Source of the DNA: Serratia marcescens subsp. marcescens ATCC 13880
GTDB taxonomy: Bacteria > Pseudomonadota > Gammaproteobacteria > Enterobacterales > Enterobacteriaceae
NCBI RefSeq assembly: GCF_017299535.1
Contig: NZ_CP071238.1
Coordinates: 1,984,001 to 2,048,000, forward strand
DNA: 64,000 nt
Direction: 5' to 3'
The notes under the pieces were generated by a model that searched no databases, was not told the origin of the DNA, and saw only the letters and a program-made list of their open reading frames with translations. Positions 15,541 through 22,921 of the stretch are shown piece after piece; the first letter of the stretch is position 1, and every line of letters begins with the position of its first letter. The position numbers were made by a program, and so were the translations under genes.

Positions 15541-16385
15541 GCGTCACCGCCTGCAAAAACGACATCAGCTACAGCGAAACCCTTCAGTTCATTACCATCA
15601 TAAATTGCTGCTATCACTTCAGGGGAAATCAGCGCATTGATGACGCCAATCATGCCGATGATATAGGTGCTGTCGCAGATACCTACCGTTGCCGCTGTCT
15701 TTTTGGCGAAATATTCAGAGCACTTAACGCGATTATCAACCAGAGCTGTGATCGCATCTGGGTCTACCTGAAATAACCCGTTAAGGATATCGACAGCTTT
15801 TTGTGCCGTTATTCCGTGCGATGCGCGGCGAACACCTCCGGCTGCCATTGCCTCAATCACGCCGAGAGTTGTCAGGCAGTCAGAAAGGGCGCGATGCGGC
15901 GTTCCTTCGATAATGACACCCTGCTGTTCGGCGGCGGCTGTCAGCTTTTGCCACTTGTACCCGCCACGGTCGCTTTTCTGGCCGTAAAACTCGGCGTACT
16001 CATGCATGGCACATACGATCTGTGGCATTACGCTAATTTTCGGCGTTACCTTCCAGATGCGATCTGTCTGTTCAAGCAAGCGGAGATCATATTCAGCATT
16101 GTAAATCGCAATCGTTTTTCCACTGATTAAGCTGCACAGCTGAGGGTTGACCTCCGGCCATGTTGGGGCATCTTTTACCATTTCATCAGTGATTCCATGG
16201 ATTGCGGTAGCTTCTGCCGGAATAGGTTTTGATGGCTTGACCAGCGTGTTCAGCAGTACCTTGCCAGTGGCGTCAATTACGGCTATCTCGATGATCTCGG
16301 CTTTATCATCGAGGCCCGTGGTTTCTGTATCCAAAACCAGGCAATTTCTATTTAAACATTGCTGTGCTTGCTGTTGTGGTGTCAT
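15537..16385 (-). CDS. DnaQ-like DEDDh 3'-5' exonuclease
   Basis: A 282-residue protein with a full DEDDh set: D19 and E21 in LVLDTETTG, D100 in YNAEYDLRLL, and H164/D169 in TPHRALSDC. It resembles the proofreading epsilon fold in residues 14-180. The last 100 residues (from KAVDILNGLFQVDP) are an extra region of unknown role. The ATG at 16383-16385 is preceded by GGAG; an upstream TTG in the same frame is less likely. It probably processes DNA ends during phage replication. Confidence 0.85.
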   Translation of the reverse strand: MTPQQQAQQCLNRNCLVLDTETTGLDDKAEIIEIAVIDATGKVLLNTLVKPSKPIPAEATAIHGITDEMVKDAPTWPEVNPQLCSLISGKTIAIYNAEYDLRLLEQTDRIWKVTPKISVMPQIVCAMHEYAEFYGQKSDRGGYKWQKLTAAAEQQGVIIEGTPHRALSDCLTTLGVIEAMAAGGVRRASHGITAQKAVDILNGLFQVDPDAITALVDNRVKCSEYFAKKTAATVGICDSTYIIGMIGVINALISPEVIAAIYDGNELKGFAVADVVFAGGDA

Positions 16386-16403
16386 GGTATTTCTCCGATT
16401 CAA

Positions 16404-16550
16404 TTAATCGTAATTACGTAATTCAGGTGGAACGGATGCCGCGCGATTAAAGGCGCGGCAGAATTTGCAATAGCGGTAGGCAACCCAGCCAACCAACCCA
16501 AATGCGACAACCGCCCAAATGGCGGCGAGAGTGAAGCAGAAAGCCATCAT
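16404..16550 (-). CDS. 48-residue single-pass membrane protein
   Basis: A short frame starting MMAFCFTLAAIWAVVAFGLV, with one membrane helix (2-25), then a basic Cys-containing stretch and RNYD at the end. Its ATG overlaps the stop of the gene before it (ATGA at 16547-16550) and GGAG lies 8 bases upstream. This coupling is the pattern of the whole operon, so I take it as real. Function is unknown. Confidence 0.6.
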   Translation of the reverse strand: MMAFCFTLAAIWAVVAFGLVGWVAYRYCKFCRAFNRAASVPPELRNYD

Positions 16551-16744
16551 TGAGGCTTCTCCACTTTGGGTGCGTCGGTAGACCGGCGGATATTGATCCA
16601 GTCCTTCAACGTGCTTAATACCTGGTCGCGGGTGAAGTTATCCGCAGCCAGTCGGTCAAGTTTGCTCTCCAGCAGCTCAAGCAGTTGAAGCCGCTCAGAG
16701 CGGCGGGCATTCATAAACGCTTTGTGTAATTCGTCGTCTTGCAT
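16547..16744 (-). CDS. small early protein, unknown
   Basis: A 65-residue charged helical protein (ELHKAFMNARRSERLQLLEL). The ATG at 16742-16744 follows AGGAGG by five bases, so it is preferred to the GTG two codons upstream. It resembles small control proteins of P2-like early operons, but I do not recognise the family. Confidence 0.65.
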   Translation of the reverse strand: MQDDELHKAFMNARRSERLQLLELLESKLDRLAADNFTRDQVLSTLKDWINIRRSTDAPKVEKPQ

Positions 16745-16818
16745 ATCCACCTCCTGATTTCAGGGTGTAAGAAACCCGCCACCATGAAGGCGGCATTATT
16801 TTTAACAACGCTGTTTAA

Positions 16819-17127
16819 TTAATCGCAGTCAGTAATATTTATTAATGACGGGATATCGCGATTTAACTTTTGTAGAAGTTTTATCCCTCGGAAAACGGCC
16901 CGCCTTTCTGCGTAACTCATTTCCTCGAACTTCATTTCGATGTGTTGAGCCGTTAACTTTGTGCGGCTGTCAATATTGCCTAATGTGCAAATGGCTTTTT
17001 TTTCACTCGCCATCAGCTTGTTATAAAAAAAGGCAGTGTGATTTTTGTTTTTAGCGCGCGCCAGTAATGACTTGGCATTATTGACGAAACGCTCACCGGA
17101 TTTTATTTGCTCAACTGTCATGCTCAT
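16819..17127 (-). CDS. early protein, unknown, behind a large stem-loop
   Basis: A 102-residue basic protein starting MSMTVEQIKSGERFV, with KSLLARAKNKNHTAFFYNKL and EEMSYAERRAVFRGI. It has no recognised family. Reading frames upstream of 17127 run into the inverted repeat 17147-17214, which lies just before the ribosome site and may control translation. P2 gene B (helicase loader) would be expected in this part of the operon, but this protein does not look like it. Confidence 0.65.
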   Translation of the reverse strand: MSMTVEQIKSGERFVNNAKSLLARAKNKNHTAFFYNKLMASEKKAICTLGNIDSRTKLTAQHIEMKFEEMSYAERRAVFRGIKLLQKLNRDIPSLINITDCD

Positions 17128-17146
17128 AAAAGCCCCCACACTGTTG

Positions 17147-17214
17147 CCTATCTGGGAGCGCATCCCGTGACGCCAATCACCCCCGTTAAAGGTTGAGATG
17201 CGCTCTCAGATAGG
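17147..17214. repeat. 18-bp inverted repeat with 32-base loop in early operon
   Basis: The left arm CCTATCTGGGAGCGCATC (17147-17164) pairs with the right arm 17197-17214, with one mismatch. In the leftward transcript this is a long stem between two genes, 20 bases upstream of the start at 17127. There is no T-run after it. It may act on translation, RNA processing or as a protein site. Confidence 0.7.
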
Positions 17215-17219
17215 GCCGG

Positions 17220-17429
17220 TCATGCCGGCACAACAAATATTGAAAGTGATTTGTATATTACTAAAAATATAAACAGTCCTGCCAAAATCATTTTAATAAC
17301 GGGCCATCCGTGTTTTATAAACTCTGCTTTAAGCTCTTTGAGGCCCCCGCCGCTTTCAATAAGACCCCAAACCATCATGCATGCCACCGCCATGAACCAA
17401 GCAATAAGAAACGCGAGTCCATCTTTCAT
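17220..17429 (-). CDS. 69-residue two-helix membrane protein
   Basis: Two clear membrane segments (AFLIAWFMAVACMMVWGLI and MILAGLFIFLVIYKSLSIF) are joined by a short charged loop (KELKAEFIKHG). The start overlaps the previous gene (ATGA at 17426-17429). The role is unknown. Small membrane proteins in P2-like early operons may be superinfection-exclusion factors, but nothing here proves that. Confidence 0.65.
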   Translation of the reverse strand: MKDGLAFLIAWFMAVACMMVWGLIESGGGLKELKAEFIKHGWPVIKMILAGLFIFLVIYKSLSIFVVPA

Positions 17430-17698
17430 AAAACCCCCGAATTTTGTTGCGGTGATGGGATATCGCCGTTGTTACAGCGCATGATTAAGCGATCGATAAC
17501 GGCGGCGGCCGGGCCATCGCCAGCAGCCTCTGCTGTACTCAGCAAACCCGTCAGGCCGATGCACAGGCGGAAGGCGTAATCGTTCAGCGATACCTGGCGA
17601 ACCTCTGGTGCCACAGCGGAAGCGCTGTGCAGATTGGTCGCTTTGGTGTGGTACTGCAGCAGCAGCGTGTCGATCAGAATGCGGTAAGGCTGTTTCAT
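17426..17698 (-). CDS. early protein, unknown
   Basis: A 90-residue protein starting MKQPYRILIDTLLLQYHTK. Its ATG (17696-17698) overlaps the stop of the preceding gene. The middle has LNDYAFRLCIGLTGLL, and the C-terminus is Asn/Pro/Gln-rich. I do not recognise it. Confidence 0.65.
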   Translation of the reverse strand: MKQPYRILIDTLLLQYHTKATNLHSASAVAPEVRQVSLNDYAFRLCIGLTGLLSTAEAAGDGPAAAVIDRLIMRCNNGDIPSPQQNSGVL

Positions 17699-17943
17699 GC
17701 TGGTGTGTCCTCTGAAAATGGCGCCGGTTTTTTGCCGTAGCACTGCCAATACTTCGCGGCGTTCTCGATAACGATGCTCGCAGCAGGGTGGCCGGCATAG
17801 CGTGCGGCGTCTGCGATACGTCCGAGATTGATCACTGCATTCGCCGATTCGCCGACCGCGCGCTCAGGTTTCATGTACTGTATGCGTTTGTCGTATTGAG
17901 CGATCACGGCGTTTGCTGCGTCGTAGAATGGGTTGCCGCTCAT
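17695..17943 (-). CDS. early protein, unknown
   Basis: An 82-residue protein (MSGNPFYDAANAVIAQYDKR) with an Ala-rich helical middle, ending FSEDTPA. It overlaps the genes on both sides by 4 bases. No family recognised. Confidence 0.65.
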   Translation of the reverse strand: MSGNPFYDAANAVIAQYDKRIQYMKPERAVGESANAVINLGRIADAARYAGHPAASIVIENAAKYWQCYGKKPAPFSEDTPA

Positions 17944-18152
17944 GCCGGCCTCTTGCCGTTGATCATCTTGTCCACGGTGCGCATGGCTTCCGCCAGCGCG
18001 AAATCACGACCGAAATAATCCCCGTTGCTCACCAGCTGGTAGGCCGTGCGATTCGTTTCGCTATGGCGCGGGCACTTCTGAATAGTGAATCCGCGGTAAA
18101 TGAAGGTGTGCTTCGAGAGTTGGATCAGGGCACGCGGCTGAATCTCCGTCAT
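17940..18152 (-). CDS. early protein, unknown
   Basis: A 70-residue protein starting MTEIQPRALIQLSKHTFIYR. The ATG at 18150-18152 has AGGAG upstream, so it is chosen over a TTG five codons earlier. The fold may be a small beta-rich domain (FIYRGFTIQKC, then YQLVSNGDYFG). It lies directly after cox. Confidence 0.65.
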   Translation of the reverse strand: MTEIQPRALIQLSKHTFIYRGFTIQKCPRHSETNRTAYQLVSNGDYFGRDFALAEAMRTVDKMINGKRPA

Positions 18153-18163
18153 GAGTGATCTCC

Positions 18164-18433
18164 TCAAGAGCCCATATGCGCGACAAACTTCTCCGCGTGA
18201 CGCTTGGCATTCAGATAGATGGCGTAAAGATTGACCCTACGCTTGGCTCCTGGGCGAGTTTGTAAAATTGGTAGGGCGCCGGTGTCTGCCTGAGTGCGGA
18301 TCGTCTGCGGATTCTTACCAATGCGGCGCGCATAATCAGAGATCGATTCCTCTAACAGGTCACCGAATGGGTAATCCGCAGGTAATTGATTTTCCCTCAC
18401 TCCAATCACCTTTTTTTGTCGGTTTTTGTTCAT
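18164..18433 (-). CDS. cox: Cox-like excisionase/regulator
   Basis: An 89-residue basic protein with a winged-helix/MerR-like segment (ISDYARRIGKNPQTIRTQAD, then GALPILQTRPGAKRRVN). It is the first gene of the leftward early operon, divergent from the C repressor, as Cox is in P2. Cox represses the lysogenic promoter and directs excision. The ATG (18431-18433) follows AAAGGG. Sequence likeness to P2 Cox itself is weak; position carries much of the call. Confidence 0.75.
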   Translation of the reverse strand: MNKNRQKKVIGVRENQLPADYPFGDLLEESISDYARRIGKNPQTIRTQADTGALPILQTRPGAKRRVNLYAIYLNAKRHAEKFVAHMGS

Positions 18434-18470
18434 AGTGGTACCCTTTAAGATCACGCAGATTTAAGTCATA

Positions 18471-18521
18471 AAGGTCACTTTAACGTGACCTTTTCGAAAG
18501 GATAGTCATTTGGACGTGACC
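18471..18521. promoter_or_regulatory. lysis-lysogeny operator region between cox and C
   Basis: AAGGTCAC-N6-GTGACCTT (18471-18492) is a perfect 8-base inverted repeat. ACGTGACC (18483-18490) recurs as a direct repeat at 18514-18521, 31 bases on. Repeats at this place are expected to bind C and/or Cox over the face-to-face early and repressor promoters. Hexamers of the promoters themselves are weak and I do not fix them. Confidence 0.6.
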
Positions 18522-18821
18522 ATGTCAAGCGATTACGCGCAAAAATTGAAATCGATCAGAAGAGCTGAGGGGTTAACTCAGAAGGCTTTTTCTGACTTGG
18601 TCGGGGTTCCGCTTGGTTCGATAAAGAACTATGAGACGGGACAGACTGAGGCAGGTTTAAAAACAATCGAGCTTGTGGTTAACAATCCGCAGTTAAAAAA
18701 ATACACGATGTGGCTGATGACAGGGGATGTCGCGCCTGAAATCGGGCAGATATCTCCTGCTCTCTCCCCTGATGGGCACGACAGCACATCCAACTACCCA
18801 AAAGGCCAGAAGGCTGGTTAA
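18522..18821 (+). CDS. C: P2 C-type immunity repressor
   Basis: A 99-residue protein, the same length as P2 C. The helix-turn-helix is at about residues 17-38 (GLTQKAFSDLVGVPLGSIK). The C-terminal segment KKYTMWLMTGDVAPEIGQ followed by SPALSPDG is clearly of the P2 C type, as is the final GQKAG. The ATG at 18522 gives the P2-like length; TTG (18510), better placed for the AAAGGA site, would add four residues. It keeps the lysogenic state by repressing the leftward early promoter. Confidence 0.88.
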   Translation: MSSDYAQKLKSIRRAEGLTQKAFSDLVGVPLGSIKNYETGQTEAGLKTIELVVNNPQLKKYTMWLMTGDVAPEIGQISPALSPDGHDSTSNYPKGQKAG

Positions 18822-18885
18822 CTGCTTGGCGTATAAAGAATTCGTGGGGTAAAGGTGGGATTTGTGCTGAAAGGAGTCTTTGGGG

Positions 18886-19866
18886 ATGAGTGTTAAGTCT
18901 CTTGGCGCTGACGGTTACATGGTGGATGTGCGGCCCCAAGGTAGAGACGGGAAGCGCGTCCGCAAAAAGTTTAAAACGAAGTCTGAAGCGCAACAGTTTG
19001 AGCGCTGGGTGATTGCGACACAGAACAACAAAGAATGGCTCGATAAGCCCGCTGACCATCGCCCATTAACAGACCTGATCGATCTGTGGTGGAACCATCA
19101 CGGCCAGCACCTGAAAGACGGAGTGAAGAGGGCGCAGAAATTGCGCGTTATGGCGGAGAAAATGGGGCATCCCAAAGCGAGCCAGATCACCCGCACTTTC
19201 TTCGCCGACTACCGGTCGCTGCGATTTGCTGAAGGCAAGAAAGCCAAGACGGTCAATCTTGACCAGGAAATGCTGGGCGGCGTGTTTTCCGTTCTCATCG
19301 AGCTGGGGCATTACCACGGCGAGCACCCGCTCAAGGCCATGAAGAAAATGAAGCTGCCGGCACAGGAAATGGGGTTTCTTACCCAGGCCGAGATTGCCGC
19401 GCTGCAAGAGCGGCTTGACGGCGATCACCTGAAAGCTGTCCGTCTTTGCCTGGCGACGGGCGCCCGCTGGGGTGAGGTGGCGAAGCTGCGAAAGGAAGAG
19501 GTGATCGGTAACAAGGTCACCTACCTGAACACCAAGAACAACAAGAACAGGACGGTGCCGATCTCGCCCGAACTCTGCAAAGAGATCACCAGCGGTGTGA
19601 AGTCGGGGCCGCTGTTCAAGGATCTGAACTATCCCTATGTCCGGCTATGCGTGAAGGAAGTTGCTCCCGGTCTGCCGGCGGGACAAGCGGTGCATGTGCT
19701 GCGGCATACGTTCGCCAGTCATTTCATGATGAACGGCGGCAACATTTTGGCACTGCAGCGGATTTTAGGACACTCAAGTATTTTACAAACAATGGTTTAT
19801 GCGCATTTTGCGCCGGATTATCTGGAAGATGCTGTCCGATTTAATCCTTTAACCAGTGTGGCTTAG
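18886..19866 (+). CDS. int: P2-type tyrosine integrase
   Basis: A 326-residue recombinase. The catalytic residues are R194 (ATGARWGE), H270 and R273 (HVLRHTFASHFMMNGG), H296 (ILGHSS) and Y305 (MVYAHFAPDYL). The lysine is probably K217 or K220 in a beta hairpin. The arm-binding N-terminus reads DVRPQGRDGKRVRKKF. The ATG at 18886 is 9 bases after AAGGAG. It lies directly after C, as in P2. The attachment core should lie beyond its end, within 19867-20526, but cannot be fixed without the other prophage end. Confidence 0.92.
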   Translation: MSVKSLGADGYMVDVRPQGRDGKRVRKKFKTKSEAQQFERWVIATQNNKEWLDKPADHRPLTDLIDLWWNHHGQHLKDGVKRAQKLRVMAEKMGHPKASQITRTFFADYRSLRFAEGKKAKTVNLDQEMLGGVFSVLIELGHYHGEHPLKAMKKMKLPAQEMGFLTQAEIAALQERLDGDHLKAVRLCLATGARWGEVAKLRKEEVIGNKVTYLNTKNNKNRTVPISPELCKEITSGVKSGPLFKDLNYPYVRLCVKEVAPGLPAGQAVHVLRHTFASHFMMNGGNILALQRILGHSSILQTMVYAHFAPDYLEDAVRFNPLTSVA

Positions 19867-20027
19867 ACATGTCGTCTTCGGTTAACCAGACTCGGCCGCG
19901 AAGTTGAGACATTTGCTCGCGTGTCGCCGGGTTGAATTTTGCGCACCATGCACCGCCACGCAATACACAAAAAGCACCGTGAATCATTTGGCAAGCCACG
20001 ATTAATCTTACATAAAAAGGAGTTTTC

Positions 20028-20384
20028 ATGCCGGAAATGAATAATTTCATACAAGTCCCATTTCGTGTTGATGGTTGGAATTCAAACGCATTATTGAAGG
20101 AGCTTAACGAGGCGGGGTTTGAAACGCAAATTACAAGGCGGCACTTCAGCGCGGGCTCTACCGGCGGTGACTTTTTCAACCTTGCGCTTGAACTTGCACC
20201 TTATGCTTTTGGGTTACTCTCTTCTGTTTTAGTTGCGTATGTAACAAGAGGGAAGAAGGTGAAAATCAGCTTTAAAGATGGGCGCGTTACAGAGCTTGAA
20301 ACAAACTATTGCAGCGTCAAGGAAGTGACCAAACTTTTAGAGTCGATAGAATCTGTGAGACAGATTGACGTTTCGAACAACTGA
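20028..20384 (+). CDS. integrase-side cargo gene, EACC1-like small protein
   Basis: A 118-residue protein with AAGGAG at a good distance before its ATG. The N-terminal part is soluble. A hydrophobic stretch follows (LALELAPYAFGLLSSVLVAY), then KKVKISFKDGRVTELE and a final helix (VKEVTKLLESI). This plan resembles the effector-associated constant component 1 (EACC1) family of bacterial conflict systems, a tentative call from memory of the pattern. The gene is AT-richer than the host genes and sits between integrase and the chromosomal junction. Confidence 0.55.
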   Translation: MPEMNNFIQVPFRVDGWNSNALLKELNEAGFETQITRRHFSAGSTGGDFFNLALELAPYAFGLLSSVLVAYVTRGKKVKISFKDGRVTELETNYCSVKEVTKLLESIESVRQIDVSNN

Positions 20385-20430
20385 TCCACAAATTGACCCA
20401 AACGCCCACGCTATACCCATTTTAAGCACG

Positions 20431-20478
20431 CAGTTACAGGCATCTAAATTACTGATAATCCTGTAACTGCTTGTTTTT
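20431..20478 (+). terminator. inverted repeat with T-rich tail near prophage end
   Basis: CAGTTACAGG (20431-20440) pairs with CCTGTAACTG (20460-20469) across a 19-base loop, followed by CTTGTTTTTATT. It could end transcription of the cargo gene or be part of the attachment region. Confidence 0.45.
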
Positions 20479-20526
20479 ATTACCCTCGAAATGGCGGCGA
20501 AAGCCTCCCTTTTTTATTGCCTGCCG

Positions 20527-20892
20527 TCAGGCGCCAAGGCGCTGTTCGAGCTCGGCGAGAGAAGGGAGGAACCAGACCTGTTCGCCGCGATTGGCTTCGC
20601 GCACAAGGTCTTGCAGCGCGCAGCTTTGCGCCAGCCAGGGAGTGATATCGCCCAGCAGCGCCACACGCAGGCGGTAGTTGATGAATTTCTGCAATACGGT
20701 GCCGGCCACGCCGCTCCTCAGTTGGAAGAAGGCGGGGTCGAGGCGGCTGACGGGGAGGGCAATCATCCCGGCCTCGTGTTCAAAGGCGGGCGCGATAAAC
20801 AGGCTGACGTCGTTTTCGTCTTTCAACATCGGCCCGGCTTCGGCGAATACCACCAGGCGCAGATCATGGATTTGCTGCACGGCGTAGCTCAT
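20527..20892 (-). CDS. DUF4180 family protein
   Basis: A 121-residue protein of the DUF4180 type (YRLRVALLGDITPWLAQSCALQ, then REANRGEQVWFLPS). The function is unknown. It starts 14 bases after the mntR stop with GGAG six bases before the ATG, so it is probably co-transcribed with mntR. It is the first host-like gene beyond the prophage. Confidence 0.75.
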   Translation of the reverse strand: MSYAVQQIHDLRLVVFAEAGPMLKDENDVSLFIAPAFEHEAGMIALPVSRLDPAFFQLRSGVAGTVLQKFINYRLRVALLGDITPWLAQSCALQDLVREANRGEQVWFLPSLAELEQRLGA

Positions 20893-20906
20893 CGGTGCTC
20901 CGGGAG

Positions 20907-21377
20907 TCAGGGTTTAGCATGTTTTTGCAGGTAATGCTCGAACACCGCCAGCGTTTCGTCCGAGATATGGTGTTCAATCCCTTCGCTGTCCAGCTCGGCG
21001 GTTTCGCTCGGCACCCCGAGGCACATCAGCAGATCGACCACGATGCGGTGACGGCGGCGCACCTTCTGCGCTAGCTGCTCGCCTTCTTCCGTTAGAAACA
21101 CCCCGCGATAAGGGCGCGATTCCACCAGCCCGGCGCTTTTCAGCCGCGCGATATTTTTGATCGCCGTCGGGTGAGACACGCCGAAGCGGCGCGCGATATC
21201 GGTGGTTCTGGCTTCGCGGGTGCTTTGCAGCAAATCGGCGATCAGCTCAACGTAATCTTCGATCAGCGCATTGGACTGCGCTTCGCGGGCGCGGCTAAAA
21301 CGCAGGGCGTGCTCGGCCTCGTCCGGCATGTCGGTCTGGGCGTGGCGGTCGGCGTTATCTGGCGCGCGGGTAACCAT
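20907..21377 (-). CDS. mntR: manganese-responsive regulator MntR
   Basis: A 156-residue DtxR-family repressor (E. coli MntR: 155). The winged helix lies about residues 45-105 (IARRFGVSHPTAIKNIARL, then VESRPYRGVFLTEEGE). The metal region includes EGIEHHISDE. With Mn(II) it represses mntH, which is divergent here. The MntR-box candidate lies at 21541-21556 in the shared 230-base control region. Confidence 0.92.
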   Translation of the reverse strand: MVTRAPDNADRHAQTDMPDEAEHALRFSRAREAQSNALIEDYVELIADLLQSTREARTTDIARRFGVSHPTAIKNIARLKSAGLVESRPYRGVFLTEEGEQLAQKVRRRHRIVVDLLMCLGVPSETAELDSEGIEHHISDETLAVFEHYLQKHAKP

Positions 21378-21530
21378 AGCGTGGGGCGTCCTGTAAGCAT
21401 AAGAATGGCGTCTCCCGGCAATGCGGGGAGGGTTGCCCTAAGTTAGTCCAAATAGCACACATTATCAATTCGATGCCACGCATTGTGGTAGTTAGAAATA
21501 TCTCTACACAAAGCCCATTAATTTTGCCTG

Positions 21531-21558
21531 TTGCATAAAGTGTAGCCGATGCTACATT
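21531..21558 (+). promoter_or_regulatory. mntH promoter with MntR box
   Basis: TTGCAT (21531-21536), a 16-base spacer and TACATT (21553-21558) form a promoter. The palindrome TGTAGC-CGAT-GCTACA (21541-21556) overlaps its spacer and -10. It resembles the enterobacterial MntR box (AACATAGC-N4-GCTATGTT). Binding there would block RNA polymerase. Confidence 0.65.
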
Positions 21559-21607
21559 GTCAGCATGATCGGTGGAAAAATAACCAGCAAAAGATTAAGG
21601 GTACTTC

Positions 21608-22912
21608 ATGCGAGACGCGGCTACTCCCTCATCGTTAACCGAACGGACCAACATCGCGATTGGCGCCGCCCTTGCCGGACGCAAGCGCGGCGCCTTTACG
21701 CCGTTGCTGTTCGCCGGCCCGGCGGTGATTGCCTCGATCGCCTATATGGATCCCGGTAATTTCGCCACCAACATTCAGGCCGGGGCGAAATACGGCTACA
21801 GCCTGCTGTGGGTGGTGGTGATGGCCAACCTGATCGCCATGCTGTTTCAGGCGCTGTCGGCCAAACTGGGCATCGTCACCAACCGCAATCTGGCGGAAAT
21901 GTGCCGCGACCAGTTTTCACGGCCGGTGGTGATCGGCATGTGGCTGCTCAGCGAAGTGGCGGCGATGGCCACTGATTTGGCGGAGTTTCTCGGCGGGGCG
22001 ATTGCGCTGGCGCTGCTGTTCCATATGCCGCTGCTGGCGGGGATGGGGGTGACGGCGGTGATCACCTATGCGCTGTTGATGGTGGAAAAGAAAGGTTTCC
22101 GCCCGGTCGAGCTGATGATCGGCGGCCTGGTGGGCATCATCGCGCTGTGCTATCTGGTGGAGATGTTCATCGTGCCGGTGAACTGGCAGGCGGCCGGCAT
22201 CGGCATGGTGACGCCGCAGTTGCCGGATGCCCAGGCGCTGACCATCGCCGTCGGCATTATCGGCGCCACCGTGATGCCGCACGCCATTTTCCTGCACTCG
22301 GGATTGACCCAGCACCGCAGCCCGGCCAGCGACAACGGCGAGCGGCGCAAGCTGCTGCGTTTTTCCAATATTGAAGTGGTGATCGCGCTGGCGCTGGCCG
22401 GGCTGGTGAATATTGCGATGGTGATCATGGCCTCGAGCGCCTTCCACGCCGGTAACAGCGACGTGGCCGAAATTGGCACCGCCTACCATACGCTGACGCC
22501 GCTGTTCGGCGCGGCGGCGGCCGGCATCTTCCTTGCGTCGCTGATCGCCTCCGGCATTTCCAGCTCGGTGGTGGGCACCATGGCCGGGCAAATGATCATG
22601 CAGGGCTTCGTCGGTTTCCGTATCCCGGTGTGGGTGCGCCGCCTGGTCACCATGGTGCCGGCGTTTATCGTGGTGGCGATGGGCGTCAACGCCACCGACG
22701 CGCTGGTCTACAGCCAGGTGGTGCTGAGCCTGGCGCTGCCGGCGCCGATGATCGCGTTGGTGATGTTCACCCGTCGCCGCGACATCATGGGCGAGTTCGC
22801 CAACGGCCGCTGGACCAGTCTGGCGGCGGTGGTCGGCACGGTGGTGATCGTGCTGCTCAACGGGGTGTTGCTGCTGCAGACTTTCGGCGTCGATATCCCT
22901 GGACTGGGGTGA
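21608..22912 (+). CDS. mntH: Nramp manganese/divalent metal transporter MntH
   Basis: A 434-residue proton-coupled Mn(II) importer in the inner membrane. The metal-site motifs are D48-P-G-N51 in helix 1 (AYMDPGNFATN) and M223-P-H225 in helix 6 (GATVMPHAIFLHS). Eleven hydrophobic segments fit the family. It is about 20 residues longer than E. coli MntH at the N-terminus. The ATG has AAGGG upstream. Regulation by MntR is expected from the divergent gene and the box at 21541. Confidence 0.95.
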   Translation: MRDAATPSSLTERTNIAIGAALAGRKRGAFTPLLFAGPAVIASIAYMDPGNFATNIQAGAKYGYSLLWVVVMANLIAMLFQALSAKLGIVTNRNLAEMCRDQFSRPVVIGMWLLSEVAAMATDLAEFLGGAIALALLFHMPLLAGMGVTAVITYALLMVEKKGFRPVELMIGGLVGIIALCYLVEMFIVPVNWQAAGIGMVTPQLPDAQALTIAVGIIGATVMPHAIFLHSGLTQHRSPASDNGERRKLLRFSNIEVVIALALAGLVNIAMVIMASSAFHAGNSDVAEIGTAYHTLTPLFGAAAAGIFLASLIASGISSSVVGTMAGQMIMQGFVGFRIPVWVRRLVTMVPAFIVVAMGVNATDALVYSQVVLSLALPAPMIALVMFTRRRDIMGEFANGRWTSLAAVVGTVVIVLLNGVLLLQTFGVDIPGLG

Positions 22913-22921
22913 GGCGCGCGC

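Noticed and set aside
19867..20029. Minus-strand frame of about 62 codons (MKTPFYVRLIVACQ...) opposite the start of the EACC1-like gene
   Set aside because: No ribosome site precedes its ATG, while the plus-strand gene starting at 20028 has a clear AAGGAG. It could still be a small phage gene, so it was left out rather than disproved.
19867..20526. Prophage attachment site
   Set aside because: The core must lie in this interval, but the other prophage end is outside the window and no direct repeat can be compared, so no coordinates are given.
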